Source: Ulva prolifera
Taxonomy: Eukaryota; Chlorophyta; Ulvophyceae; Ulvales; Ulvaceae
Reading direction: 5' to 3'
Length of the DNA: 64,000 nucleotides
NCBI GenBank assembly: GCA_023078555.1
Contig: CM041204.1
Location: 778,923 to 842,922 of the forward strand
The notes beneath the pieces were generated by a model. That model worked only from the letters and a program-made list of their open reading frames with translations. It searched no databases and was not told the DNA's origin. Position numbers and translations under genes: made by a program. Shown piece after piece: positions 50,750 through 63,492 of the stretch. Positions within the stretch are counted from its first letter, which is position 1. Every line of letters starts with the position of its first letter.

Positions 50750-53700
50750 CTAGGACCTCCCTGACGCTGTGTAAGACTTCACCGGTGTCCATGAGAATGA
50801 TATCGTCAGCATCAGGCCGGCGCCCTGCAGGGCCAGGCTGAAGGCCTCTCCCCGGCACTCTTGTGTCGGGTCTCCCACAAGGTCTGCCACTGCGACCGTG
50901 GCATGGCCGAGCGTCTCCTTCCGCAGGCCCCGCGCCTTGAACTTGAACTGCAGCGGCACGCCTTCATCTGTCAGGTCATCACGAGGCAGGGGCGGGGCCG
51001 GACACGCGCAGGGGCTCGATGCTACAGGTATACCGCAACCGCAGCGACGCGTGGCCCGCTGTACTTTCTTTGAAAGAGACGACCACCACAGACTCTGGCT
51101 TGCAGGTGACTCTGCGATGCTGCCAGCAGCTCCCCTGTGTTTCCTTGCGACCCCCGTCAGATCAGCTGGGCCGACCCACTGGGTACCCCTTCAAGCCTTC
51201 CTGTTGTCGCGGCAGTGGCACCGTCACACACACAACACGCCACGTGCGCCGACCTTACACACATAAAGTTACAGGCCAGCGGCACATGCACAGCACTCCT
51301 GCATGCAGTGGTGCACATACCACCGCTGAGACAGCGCACACATCAGCAGAATCATATGGAGACAGGGGTTGAGCCGTCCAGCAAACGTAAGACGGCAAGG
51401 CAAGGTTCACCCTGAGACCTCGAGCAGATCCGCCTCGTCACCCTGGTGCGGACAGATGACACACTGATCAGCCTGTGCAACCCCGACCAGGCCGGCATGT
51501 GCACGCTTCAACAGAAATAAAGAGAGCGGAGCATGCATATCCGGCATGCAACGCGAGGGCCGCACCTGCAGGACATCGTCGACACTTGCGTTCTCCATCG
51601 GCGGCACCGCGTACCCGAAGCGGCAGTGGAACGTGCGCGCCGTCTTGCCGAGGCGGTCGCGGTTGCGCCGCACAGAGATGTACTTTGGGTAGCGGCTGGC
51701 TGCGGCGCCGCCGGGGACCTCCACGAGCGTCACCTCCAGCCGCCCCCGCCGCACTTCCGCCGCCGCCACTTCCGACAGCGTCCGCAGCGGCGCGGCACCC
51801 GCCTCCTCAGGGACCCCTGCACGGCACTCGCCTCAGCGCATGCATTGCCGCCCGCCTCGGCGCACAAGTGATCTCAGCGCGACGCAGCCTCACATTCGGT
51901 ATTTCCTGTAACCGGAGATGCCCCATCTCACTACCCACGTTGTGCCCGTGTTTGGGGGACAGAGCGTGGAGTCTGCAGAATACGAGTCAGCTGAGCAAGT
52001 GCCGTTGCAGGCAGGCTGCAGTATGTGAGGGCGGCAAGCCACTACGGTGAGGGCGGCAGGGCGGAGCGGCGCACCGGGCGGAGGCAGCACCCCCCGCATC
52101 GGCTGCAGCCCCGTCGGCCGCCATGGCACCAGCGGCGACCCCTGGCGCTCGCTCCGCGCCTCCGCCGGTGCGTCCACCGGCATCCACGTCAGCCGCAGAA
52201 AGACGCGGGGCGTGCCGCGGCGGTGCTTTGCGGCCGGCATCACCAGCAGCACATCCCGCGTTATTACCTCATCGGACGGCAGCAGCGGCTGCACGGGGGC
52301 AGCGCCGTCCACACCCTCTTCAGGGGGCAGCGCAGGGTACAGGGTAGCGCCGGGGGTGTCCTGCTGCGGGGAGGGGTGGGCGGCGATGAGGGTGCGGCCG
52401 ATGTCGACGAAGCACGTCGCGATATGGTCGTCGCCACGCATGCGGTCGTCGTCCCAGAGCTGCACCTCGATGTGGCCACCGGTGCTGTGCGCTTCCCAGA
52501 CATCCACCGTCTCGTTCCATTCGGGTGTCTGCAGAGGCCACACATCGTTGCAGCCTAGAGCTGAAGGGAAGATCGCATGGTGACCAGAGGTGACCAGAGG
52601 TGAAGACACTAGTACGAAGGGTTGTCGGACGCTGCGGCATGACAGGCGCACTGTAGCACACGCTCGGTGCGGAACGCAGCGCAGGAGGCAGGAGTGCCAA
52701 TGCAGGGACCCTGCACCACCGAGGCGCATGCATGCAGATGGTCAGAGACGGTAGCGTGCTCCTGAAAACTGCGGGGGTCAGCGAGGCGCAGCGGTGCGCG
52801 GCCGCAGATGCAGGGCACCTCGCTCCCTCCTGGAGGTCTGCACAGTCACTGCTGTGCACAACCCAGGGGGGCGGGGCTGCTTGGTAGGCAAATGCACAGG
52901 CACATGTGCGTACCAAGCAGTCGGCGGTGAGGATGACATCGGCAGGGGAGCAGCGCCACCCACCTCATCATCATGAAGGTGACCCGTTTCACGGTGGGCC
53001 ACGACTGCATCTTCGGCAGGGCAGCATTGCCAGGCAGCGGAGCGGAGAGCTGGGCCACACTGGGCATGTCGTTTGCAAAGGTCAGGACGCCACAACAGGC
53101 CGCCGCAGCAGGGTCCGCAACAGGGGCGTGCCGCGAGGGGGGGAGGGGGCGCACAAGGGTGTCCCAGGCGGTGCCGCTGCGGAACATCTGCAGGCCGGCC
53201 TCGGACTGCGCCGTCAGCACAATGTAGGGGTCGGCCGCGCCCGTCCAGTCCATGCGCGGCATGTGCGACCCCCGCAGCACCTCCAGCCGCAGGCAGTTGC
53301 CCGCCTCCGTCACCTGCACCCCACACCCTCTTTCAAACCGCCACACGCCCGAATGTGTTGTGACACAGGCGCCGCCGCACTCACCAACACATCCAGACAG
53401 CCTCCTGTCTTCGCTTCAGTGCAGAGCGCCTGGGCATGCGCGTGTACGCCTGAGGGGGAGTGATGACCTCCGTCTCCGGCGTCTATCCGTCCGTGCCTTG
53501 CGGGCACACATGCTGCTGCAAATATAATCGACCCGACATCGTCGCTGGTCGCCGCAATGGCGCACAGCTGCCAGAAACATGTTCCACGTGCGCGCGCGCT
53601 TCTGTGAGAGGATGATGCCGTTTTGCAGGTCGGCGTAATCGTGGCAAATTCGACAAGCACGATTCACTCCCTGTCCGCCGGGGTCGTTTGAGCCGCGTGC

Positions 53701-56700
53701 GGCTGCCGGGGCCACGCACAGCATGCGCGGCAGGGGCGGTGCGTACCGGCAGGGAGTGCTTGAAGGCCGTGAGGCCACCGCTCCAGTGCTGCAGCGCGAG
53801 CTCGTCCGGCATCGCCCGCTTGAAGTCCGCGCGCCGCCGCGCGTCAACGCGCTCCGCCTCCTGCTGCAACTTCTGCCTGTCGACCGGCGGGAAGGTAAAG
53901 TTGCGTGCGTGCCGCGGCCCGCCCCGGCCGCCGTACGGCCTATACGCCACCTACAGCCACCCCCCCTCCATACCACGCCCAGTTTCCGGAGAGATGAACC
54001 GAGAAGCTTCATGTCCGGATTTTCTGAAGAAGCTCAATACGCAGCGTGTAGTCCACGCATGCAGAACATGCACAGGCGTGTGGGTGCACGCACCTCAAAC
54101 ATGAGCCAGCCGCTCGCCTGCACGTGCTCCGGCGGCTTCGCGTCCGAGGCCAGCGACCCGTACCCCGTCATCGCCGAGCCGCACGCGCTGTTGTGCAGAG
54201 GGTGCGCCTGTGCCGCAGCCGATCCGTCGACGCTGCCGACGGCCGCCGCGACGGCCCCCGGCGGCATGTGTGCGCGCACCGACGCCGCGCGGTGTATCTC
54301 CTGCTGAGCCGCCGCCGCAGCCACGCCGTCATGGGCCCCATTGCTCACGCCGGGGGCCGGGTCCGCAAGGGTCGTCCAGGCCCCCTGAGGGAGCTGACTC
54401 ACCGGCGGCCGAGCCGCACCGGCGGTGGCTTGAGGTGGTGACCCGGCGGTAGGTTGTGGTGCCGCGCCAGACATGATCGCGGAACCTTGGCTGTTGCCAT
54501 TGTTGCGGTCTCGCGTTTCACCACTTGCAGGGCACGGCAAGCTGCGACCCGATGCAAAGCCGCGGCTGACGGTTGCAAAGGGGACTTGGGGTGGCGTAGG
54601 TGGCGCAGAGCCGGAGCGTGTGCTGTGGGCTGTGGACGTCTCAGACTCGTCAGAGTCGCTGTCCTCCTGGAGGGCGGCCGCCGCGCCGAGGTCGGCGGCG
54701 GCATCAGTGGCTGGGTCCGCAACGGTCAGGCACTTGGTGACGAGCACCGCCTCGTTTGGGGTATGCCGGAGGTCGGCGATGCTGATGCGGCAGCGCGCCA
54801 CCGGCTCCGCCTTCTGCACAGCAGCTGCTATGATTGCATGCACACGTGGCTAAAAGTGCACACAAACTTGACGCCACGCTTGCACCCTCGGCTGCGTGTG
54901 TAGCCTCCTGCTGCGCTGTCCGTCACATTCGAGAAAGGGATGCCAGTTTGGCATGGGTGTGTGTGCATCGGCACGTCACTCGCACCTGCCCGACGTGTTG
55001 CACCTCTAGCCACACTTCCCCGAGCTCACTGACGTACTCAAACCTCGCTGTCTCGATCCACACCGGGCACATGCTGCGCACAGCGCTGGTGAACTGCTGG
55101 CGGCCGGTGCTGAGAATGCTGACGCGCGCGTTGCACGACATTTCGGCCATGTCAGCGGGGGGCAGGTCCCAGGCGCACACGAGGCGCACGAAGAACGTGC
55201 CGCGGCCGATCTCGGTCAGCAGGGGCAGCCGCTGGGGGGGCGCGACGGGGCTGGGGTTGAGGGGTATCCACTCGAGAGAGGTGACTAGGGTTCCGGTGAC
55301 GACGGCCGAGTCCTCAGGGTGCACGATGTCGATCGGGATGCGCGCGGCCTGCACGAACATGCGCGGAGCTGCAGTGCAGTGCGTTGCACGGGCAAAGCCG
55401 TGGAGGCAGTTCGGACCGCAGGCGCAGCGTGCAGCACCTGCACGGGGAATCAGTACACATCGCAGCCGCGCCGCGGCCAGCACCCAGCACAGATCATTAC
55501 ACCGCGACCTTGCGAGAGTACCCGTGCGGTTCAACCGGCACAGGTGCCGGCAGACTGCGATCCAGTAGATCAAAGAAGGAATCGGCGCATCTGGATGCCC
55601 TGAGGGACAATGCAGGCCGCACATGTGCCATGGCTGCACGCCGGATGCAGCGTCAATGTCTCGCGGCCAGTGACCAGCCAACAACAGGAAAGCACACAGC
55701 ACATACCTTGCCCTTGGGGCAGCGCGCGAGGTCGTCCAGCACGACGGATGCGCGGCCCATCGCGGAGCTGTGCAGGCGGCCGTGCTCGAGCGCGCTCGTC
55801 ACGACGACCGCCAGCTGCAGCCGCTGCGACACACGCTCCCCCAGGAACTCGAACTCCGCGTTGTACTCCGGGCTGCGGCAGTTGTCGACGATGCGCGTGC
55901 GTGCCTCGCGCACCGTCGCGTGCGTCTCGTCCTCGTCCGACGACAGCCGCAGCTGCACGAACGTGTCGTACGCGTCGTCCTTGGCGGCGCCGTCGTGGAA
56001 GCCGCCGCCGGGCCGCCAGATGTTGAGGTTGTACGCCCGGTGCACCTGCACCACACAGCCTCCGCTGGTCGCTCGCTCCCACCAAGACAGGACGCTGCCG
56101 CCCTGCGAGTTTTGCCCTTGGGTCCAACGCCGGCTGGCGCACGGATAGGGATCCCCGGCTGGCAATCGTGCAGCTGACCCAAATGCATTGTCTTTGCGCG
56201 GCCGCATGCAAGGCTGGAATGCAATGTGGGATCCAAGAGGAGGAGTGACAGCAAGCCAGACCAGCTCAGGAACAACGAGAGAATGGGGCGGAACGCGCAC
56301 GTGCACGAAGAGGCAGCCGCGCTGGCCCTCCACGACGCTCGGCCCAGCGCCGCACCATGGCCGAAGGATTCGCGCCAGCGCCTGCGCCGCCGCCACGCCT
56401 TCCATCGACCGCTGCGCCGCACCGTCCCGCGCCGGGTCCGCCGTCACCGCAAACTGGGTTTTCAGGGTGGAGGTGCGCAGCAGGGCCACCGACAGCAGCA
56501 GCGCGCCGTGCGGCGCCACGTTGCCGGCCGGGCCCGCCGCGTGGTTGCTGCCACGCCCGCTCCTGCGCGCCCGCCGCGTTGCGCTCACCCGCGCCGCCGC
56601 ATCCGCCTCTGGCAGCGCCGTCTTCCCAACTGTGATGTCATGGCTGGAGGGGACACCACCCTCCGCCACGTCTCCATTGCTGGCGGGCGCCGGGTCTGCT

Positions 56701-59700
56701 AGAGCGGCCGCGGCGTCTCCCTCGCCAAGTGGAGGGAGCACGCGTGATGGGTCAAAAACGTGGTGGGACGCGAGGTGGCGGCCGCTGTCGCTCGCGGCGA
56801 CCTTCTGCAGCGCCGCTGCGGCCACCTGCGCGACCTCGGCCGCGGCCGCGTTGGCAGCGGCGGTGACAGAGTCGATCGAGTCGGCCGCCTCCTCCCCAGG
56901 GGCGGCGAGGTCTCGTGTCACGTCCAGGCTGGCTGCATGCATACACCAGATTCCTGTGCACAGGGTCGCGTGTTCACACATGCATGGCTTTGTGTTTCTG
57001 ACTGCAGGTCACACGTACATGCCCCCCCCCCCCCCCCCCCCCCCCTTGACGCCACAAACGGTGTCACCGCTATGGTTGCGAGCCACATGCGGCGTACAGT
57101 GGCGGCGTCCGTACAGCAAGCGTTCCAACTGCTACGCGCGTGTGCCGCGGCGGGAGCGTCGCACCGTGGGCTGAGTCGTCGGTGTGTTCGCCGTGCGGCT
57201 CGAGGTCGCGGAGGGGGTGCGACCGCAGGCTGCTGTCCGGCGAGGGCAGGTGCGGCATGCGCGGCAGCGGCTCCCCGAGAAGGCCGCACAGCGACTCCTG
57301 GAATCGGTCGAACTCCGGCCGCGGCTGCCGCATGTGCGCGCCGCCCGTGTCGGTTGCGCCCCTGCATGCATGCACCGCACGCCACCGTCACACAGCACCC
57401 GCAACACGGACCATTGAGCCAAGCTTTGGTCTACAAAGCCAGAGCACAGCACTTGACACCGGCGCAGCACTCAACACCCGCTCCCTTGGACATCCTGATA
57501 TGAACTGCGTCATGCCACACATCGGCCGGTGGAGCTCTGTGCCGCACTATACAGCACGCCCAGGCATGCCCCGCGTTGCGGGCGTGCACAAGAACGTACT
57601 ATTCTGCGAGCATGAGAGTGGCCAATGGCACAGTCCAACAGACGCAATTTTTGCGTTCCAGACTCACCGTCAAGTGCAGCGCTGCCTACCTGCCCCTCCC
57701 GCAGAGGTTACGCGGCCAGCAATGACAGTGTGGCATCTGCCGTCAGTGGCCGGCAGCTACTGCTGAAGGGGGGGCACACCGCTTCCACGGCGGGACCCAG
57801 CGGCCGGCGGCGGCGGCGGAGAGGTCCATGCCATCCTGTGTCCGCGCCTCCCGCGCCCGCAGGTGGTGCCAGCCGCACAGCACCTCCCCCTCCTCGAGCT
57901 GGTGCAGCCGCAGCGTCGCGCGCCCGAGCATGCGGTCGCTGTCGCGGTCGCGCCACCCGCTGCTGCCCTCGATGTCCCCCGCCGCGACCGCCACCTGCAC
58001 GCCGCACAGCATTTCTGCGGGGTCAGCGATCGCCATTGCCAAGTGGTTTCAGGGGCGCCCAAGCTGCGGAGCATTGTGCAGGGTTCCTACCCAAACGGCA
58101 GTATCCACACGAGCAGCCGTTGTTGATAGGGTGGACCGCAGTCGGACACCGTGACACACAGCACCCAGGCCACACCTCGCAGAACATCGCAATGTCCACG
58201 TAGGCTGGGTGCATCAAATTTCTCACCTGCAACGAGCCTGCGAGGACTCCGTGAAATGACCACCACACGCATTGGCCCGCAATTGGATTGGGAGGCTGCC
58301 TGTGGTGACGACACAGCCTCATTTGCGATGCAGTCCCACCAGTTGATACCATAGGACAATCAATAGCCGACCAAACGGGGGCGTGGGGCAGGTCAACCGC
58401 ATTCATCTGACAAACAACTTTTCCTACAGATCAGCCCACACACTGTCGTTGATACACATGTTCTGACCCCTCGGACAGACGATCGGCCTCTTCATGCGCC
58501 TCCAGAAACATGCACGGGACTGCATAAACTCGAATAGCTCCGGACATGATGTCGATCAGGGCTTCAAGTGTGTTCATATTCTACTAATGTTCGGGCAGCT
58601 ACACGTGGTGGCGTGGCACTGGAGGGAGGGGCGGCATGCCTGCAGGCCGAGGTCGAGCTCCTTCAGCGGCAGCAGGAAGTGGTGCCCCCCCAGCTCGTCC
58701 CCATCAGGGTCATCGGGGTTGGGGTCCTCAGCGTGCCAGGCAGGGTTCACCGCGTCCGCGGCGGCGGCCGTCTTGTACCAGTGCACGCCATCCACGCTGA
58801 AGCCGACCACCGGCTTCGCGCCAGCCCTGCAGCGCCGCGTGAATGCCGTCAGCTCAGCGCAGCAGCCGCGCGCACTGGCCGCATGGCAGGAGGGTGATGC
58901 GCCCAGTGACCGCAACAGCTTCCAGGGGACGTCGCATGAGCGCCTGCTCCGGCGTATGCTGCGCTGTTCCGGGGGGGTGCTTCCAGAAGAAGCGAAGCGT
59001 ATGATGTTGCCGCATTGGGGGGTACTGGCACATGAATTGCGAGGGTGTGCAACGCAGTGCGGCTGTGTTACACTGGGCACAGTGGTGAGAGCTGCGATGT
59101 AGCTGCATGCCAAGCATGTGTCCGGAGGGGGGGGCTGCAGCTGTGTGAGGAAGGGCGCACGGGGCGAGCAGGAGGGCGGCGCGCGACACCGTGATGGCGA
59201 GCACACCCTTGATGCGCGGCTGCAGCTTCTGCAGGACCGCCTTCACTGCAGGATTCTGGCCGTTCATCGGCACCACAAGACGATTTGGCCACACAAATAG
59301 GCTCTGCACGCGGCCCCTCAGTCACTCGAGAGGTGCATGCACATGCATGAAACCATGCATTGGTCTGTTACGGGGCAACGGTGGCATGCCGCCGTGTTGA
59401 TGCTCATGCATGGGCTGAGCTCCGGCCACAGCGCTCACTGGCAGCGTGCCCAGGGGCAATGCACAGTACTCGCCAGCACTCGTGATCGCCAGACCAGCAG
59501 AGGCGTGCCGACTATCAGGAACGGCGAAGCACAGTGGCGCACCTTGTGTCACAACCGCGCAGGCCGCGTGGCGCAACCAGTGGCGGGCACAGGCCAGGGG
59601 GGGGGGGCGCACAGCAAAGACCTGGTTCTGGAGGATGTTCATGAGCAGGGGCATGATCACGCTCTTTGCGACGGCGCCGGGCAGCAGCGCGGTGCTGAGT

Positions 59701-62370
59701 CGCAGCGTGAAGGCGGGCGCAAGGGGCTCGAGGAATGATACGATGACGGCCGCAAAGAACGGCGGCTGCAAGACCGGCTCCGCGAGCTCGATGCGCAGCA
59801 TCGCATTGATCTTCAGGTTCTTTATGCCTGCACGGTGGGGAAGCCTTAGCCACGCCTGTTGTATGGAGGTGAAGCCCCCCAATGGTCACGTAGTTTGTGA
59901 GGTCAGCAATTGCGGCAAACTCGAATCCGCCCGAGGCCACGAGCACCGAACGGTTGCTTGCAGATGCATGCAGCACGGCTGGTGTTGCAGCGCCATCGAT
60001 GCGGCCTGCGCCGGTGCAGAACACGTGGACGCCGATTCCGCACCGCCAGTGCCTGCCGTGCCAGCACAGGTACCGCGCGTTGAGCCTGCACGGCGCCGAC
60101 GCCGCAGGTCTATGCACACATCTGGCAGCCACACCATCACGGCGTGACACACTTGTTCCCAGTCTGCGGACCCACGCAAGTCATGGTGCGCCCAACAGCT
60201 CCTCCCAGACACCATGTAGCGACCCCGAACGCCACACCGCATCAGACCAGATTCCCCCCTCCCCAGGGGGTGGGAGTGGCGCGCACCGGCAAAGACGCGG
60301 CCGGTGGGCATGCCGGCGACGATGACGGCCTGCAGGTCGTCGCCGACGAAGCGCACGCGTGCATGCAGCACCACGCGCCGCGGCGACACCGAGAACGTCC
60401 GCATCGCCACCACCTCTGGCGCCCGTGACCCGAACTTCAGGCGGTGCGTCTTCAGGCTCAGGAAGATCGGCGGCTTGACGTTCCGCAGGATGGGGTCCAC
60501 CGCGGCCACCACGCTCCTGCACCCCAGCCCTCCACCGCATCGCGCATGGGACATGCTGCGGGGGCTGCCCGCCCAGGTGCACGTCAGCACAGCACCCCTC
60601 TGCTGCGTGGAGACATCAGGCGGGCGATGTGCAGCGACGTGCAGACATCCTTCAGCGCATGGCAGTGGCCGGCGAGGTCGGTAGTGGCCACGCCGACCGA
60701 TCACAGCATGCCCGCATCCTCTGTGTACTCGTGAGATAGCGCAAGGTGCACAGGCCGCACAGCATGCCTCCCTTGTGTACATATATGGCGCCCGAGCTGC
60801 CAGGATGGCCGGTCGTGGCCGCTGGGGAGGTGGCTGCGCATGCATGGTTGACGCCCACGGCCGCATGCATGGAGGGTGTGTAGTGGGTCAGCATTCGCAG
60901 CGCATGGGCCGGGGGGCGCACGTGCAGACGGGGTGGTCGTAGACGGGCCACATCTTGCCGATTATGGTGTTGAGCCAGTTGCACGACTCGAGCTCGTCGC
61001 GCACCGACGCCCAGTACGGGCCCTGGGCCACGCGGCGACGCCGGTGCAGCACGAACGGCCGCACCCGCGCCAGCCACCGCCCTGGCGACACCGCCAGCTC
61101 GTGCAGCGACTTGCGCCGCGCCTTCCTGCACTCCACCGCACACCGTGGCGGCTGCTGGTGGCGGGCTCGTGCGGGGGGGGGGGAGTGGAGCAGGGAGGCG
61201 GGCGTGGGCACCTCCCCGCTTGCTGCCGTAGTGCGCGCGGCCACCGCAGCCTCCACCCCTGCGTGGGTGATAGCACAGGAGACCGCCCGTGATGCTCAGG
61301 ACAGGTCGGGTACAGGGCAGTGCTTGGAGCCTGAGCTGCGATTGCTCTGGATGTGCAGGCGGTGCGCAGCAACACTACCAGCCATGGCATGGACCACGTC
61401 GATGGTGCGCGCAGCGTGCAACGCGGGCAGGCACTATGATGTGTGGCCGGCATGCAGGAATGCGCTGGCACATCGGAAACCGCTGATCAGAAATTCTCTT
61501 GTACACTTGCACAGGCCAGAGCACTGGATTTATCAAGTATGTGCTGCACGGACGCGAGTGTGGCATGAGGAAAGCAGCAACAGGCAGATGAAGCGCCGAG
61601 TCTGTAACCCCCAGAGTCAGACTCAAGCTGCAAGAACATGCAAAGATTGCTCGGGGCTCACCGTCTGCACTGCACTCTCCAGCGGTATATCAAGCCCGCA
61701 AAGAAGCCAAGCATCACCGGCTGCAGGTACACCATCGGAGCTTGGCGAAGTCCTCGGTACAACCGTCGAAATGTAAGGATTGCAAACACCTTCATGCCCA
61801 GCCCCAGGACTGTGGCAAGCGGAATCGTGATTGCAGCGGGAGCTCTGGCCTTGCCGGCTCTCTGCAGTGCCTGATGCTTCTGCATGCGTCGTTAGCAATC
61901 TGAGCTCCTTCCATGCAGCATGTAGGCCCGTAAATGTCATATAAATGCAGTTCGCAGCCAAGCAAAGTACACACATGCGATAGGTGAGCAGCTGGCTGCA
62001 GAGCATTCCGTACCCGCATGCGATCAACTTCTGCAGCTGACGGAGGCTTGCAATCGGCTGGTTCCAATGGATGAACTGCTAACATGAGCGCCGAAACGGC
62101 GTCGGCATATGCCTGCAGCTTTGTCTTCGGCCCGCGTTCTCCTCTTGTCCAGTACACGTATCCGGCGATCGCTGTCGGTCCCGGTACTCCAAGGCCAGAT
62201 GGATCATTATCGCACGGAACTCTTGGTTCAGGAACATGGCACCATGCTTCGGAACCGTCGTAAACATAATGGCTGCGAATGTCAGTGCCTGGCTCGCGCG
62301 TGCCTGTCGAGCATACGGCAGAGGCAGTACACTGCAGTGGCGATGCCGGCACTGGCATGGCAACGCTCAT
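50750..62370 (-). CDS. extended-synaptotagmin/tricalbin-like SMP protein with five C2 domains
   Basis: Nineteen exons: 62370-62014, 61879-61662, 61125-60922, 60516-60287, 59827-59613, 59303-59161, 58826-58640, 57994-57780, 57361-57165, 56932-56301, 56045-55707, 55348-54986, 54813-54094, 53950-53747, 53313-53155, 52528-52075, 51816-51566, 51442-51419, 50947-50750. They join in phase to 1769 aa. A hydrophobic hairpin lies at about 135-183. The SMP domain (about 192-435) shows ESCNWLNTIIGKMWP, LKTHRLKFGSRAPEV, AVIVSFLEP and VWPNRLVVPM. C2A about 440-590, C2B about 860-1020, C2C about 1035-1350, C2D about 1410-1560 (RMDWTGAADPY and WDDDRMRGDD keep the calcium-binding aspartates), C2E about 1630-1760. 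E-Syt proteins tether the ER to the plasma membrane and move lipids (family knowledge). Uncertain points: the start ATG, the exon 5 donor (59613 or 59622), the exon 18 acceptor (51442 or 51463) and a GC donor after exon 7. Confidence 0.85.
57022..57045 (+). repeat. poly-C tract, 24 nt
   Basis: Uninterrupted C run in the intron between exons 9 and 10 of the SMP-C2 gene, so it is poly-G in that transcript. Confidence 0.95.
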
Positions 62371-63492
62371 CGAAGCCCTATTCAGAAGGATTATGCATTC
62401 AAGGACATATAGCACTTTCTGTGCGTAGGCATGGCTTCAGTCCGCGTTGCATCGCAACTGCCTGTGGCAATCGCGCCCAATCAGCCACTCCTGCTTCAAC
62501 CGCACAACAGATCGCAGTAAAATCGATATACTTGGGCCGCTTAGCTGGTCGCTGTCTGCAATATCACCGTCGTCTAGAACGTGATCTGCTCTAATTATTG
62601 CTTCGCAAACTTGGCATGCATGTCGGACACGTGGATGCTGTGACTCGTACACGACGGCAACGCGCCTGAACGCTTCCGGGTTCGCTGGAATGGATATTCA
62701 ATGGCAGGTGCGCATGAAAACCTGTTGCCAATGTCGCCGATGCTGTGATTGGGTGTTTTGAACACACGCCATGCCCCCCTTTTGCTTGTAGACTGATTGG
62801 GATTTTGACAGCATGATTACTTCGAGATACACGACCTGCATCAACTGAGCAGAGACGCTAAGCCGATGATCAAATCTACTCCGTAGCCGCCACATTGACG
62901 CTGACAGGCCCAAGGAGCACAATGCGGGCACACTGCAGCGACTCGAGGCATCAAGAAAGCAATGCAGCTGGGAGCATCACGCACAGGCGACACACGGGAC
63001 AGGAAGTCGACAGCATAGGCAGCCAGAATCTATTGATGTACAAAAGCCTGAGTCAATGAGCAGGCAGAGAGCGGCAAATCAGACACAGTGCACAGTCTAC
63101 AGGACTCATCACTGCCGGTTACCATGTTTGGCTTTGCAGGCAACATGTGATCGGTAAGGTCATCAACGCACGTACTGGCAGCTACAGCGACTCGCTGTCA
63201 CCTGGTCAAAAGAGTTGGGACATTGTTTGCTGCACGCACTGGTATGGTTCACACAAAAGTCTTGCAGAGTGGCGGGCTGACGAGGAGTGCAAGCTCCCCA
63301 CAATGACCCGCCCCTGCTTTTGCTCTTGCAGCAGAGCACTGCAATGGTGGCTACTGCACAGGAAATAATATTCAACAGGTCGCATCCTATTCTCAGGATG
63401 TATCCCCGTGTGTGAAGGTGTCCCGCAGCCCCGTGTTCTTCGAGCCGTCTACGCTGCAAGGCCCCGCCGGCGAAGGAAACACCGCATATACC
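62371..63492. other. 1.1-kb intergenic or 5' region
   Basis: Upstream of the chosen start of the SMP-C2 gene and downstream of the stop of the edge gene, both on the minus strand. No coding frame is recognised. It may contain promoter or an unseen 5' exon of the SMP-C2 gene. Confidence 0.5.
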
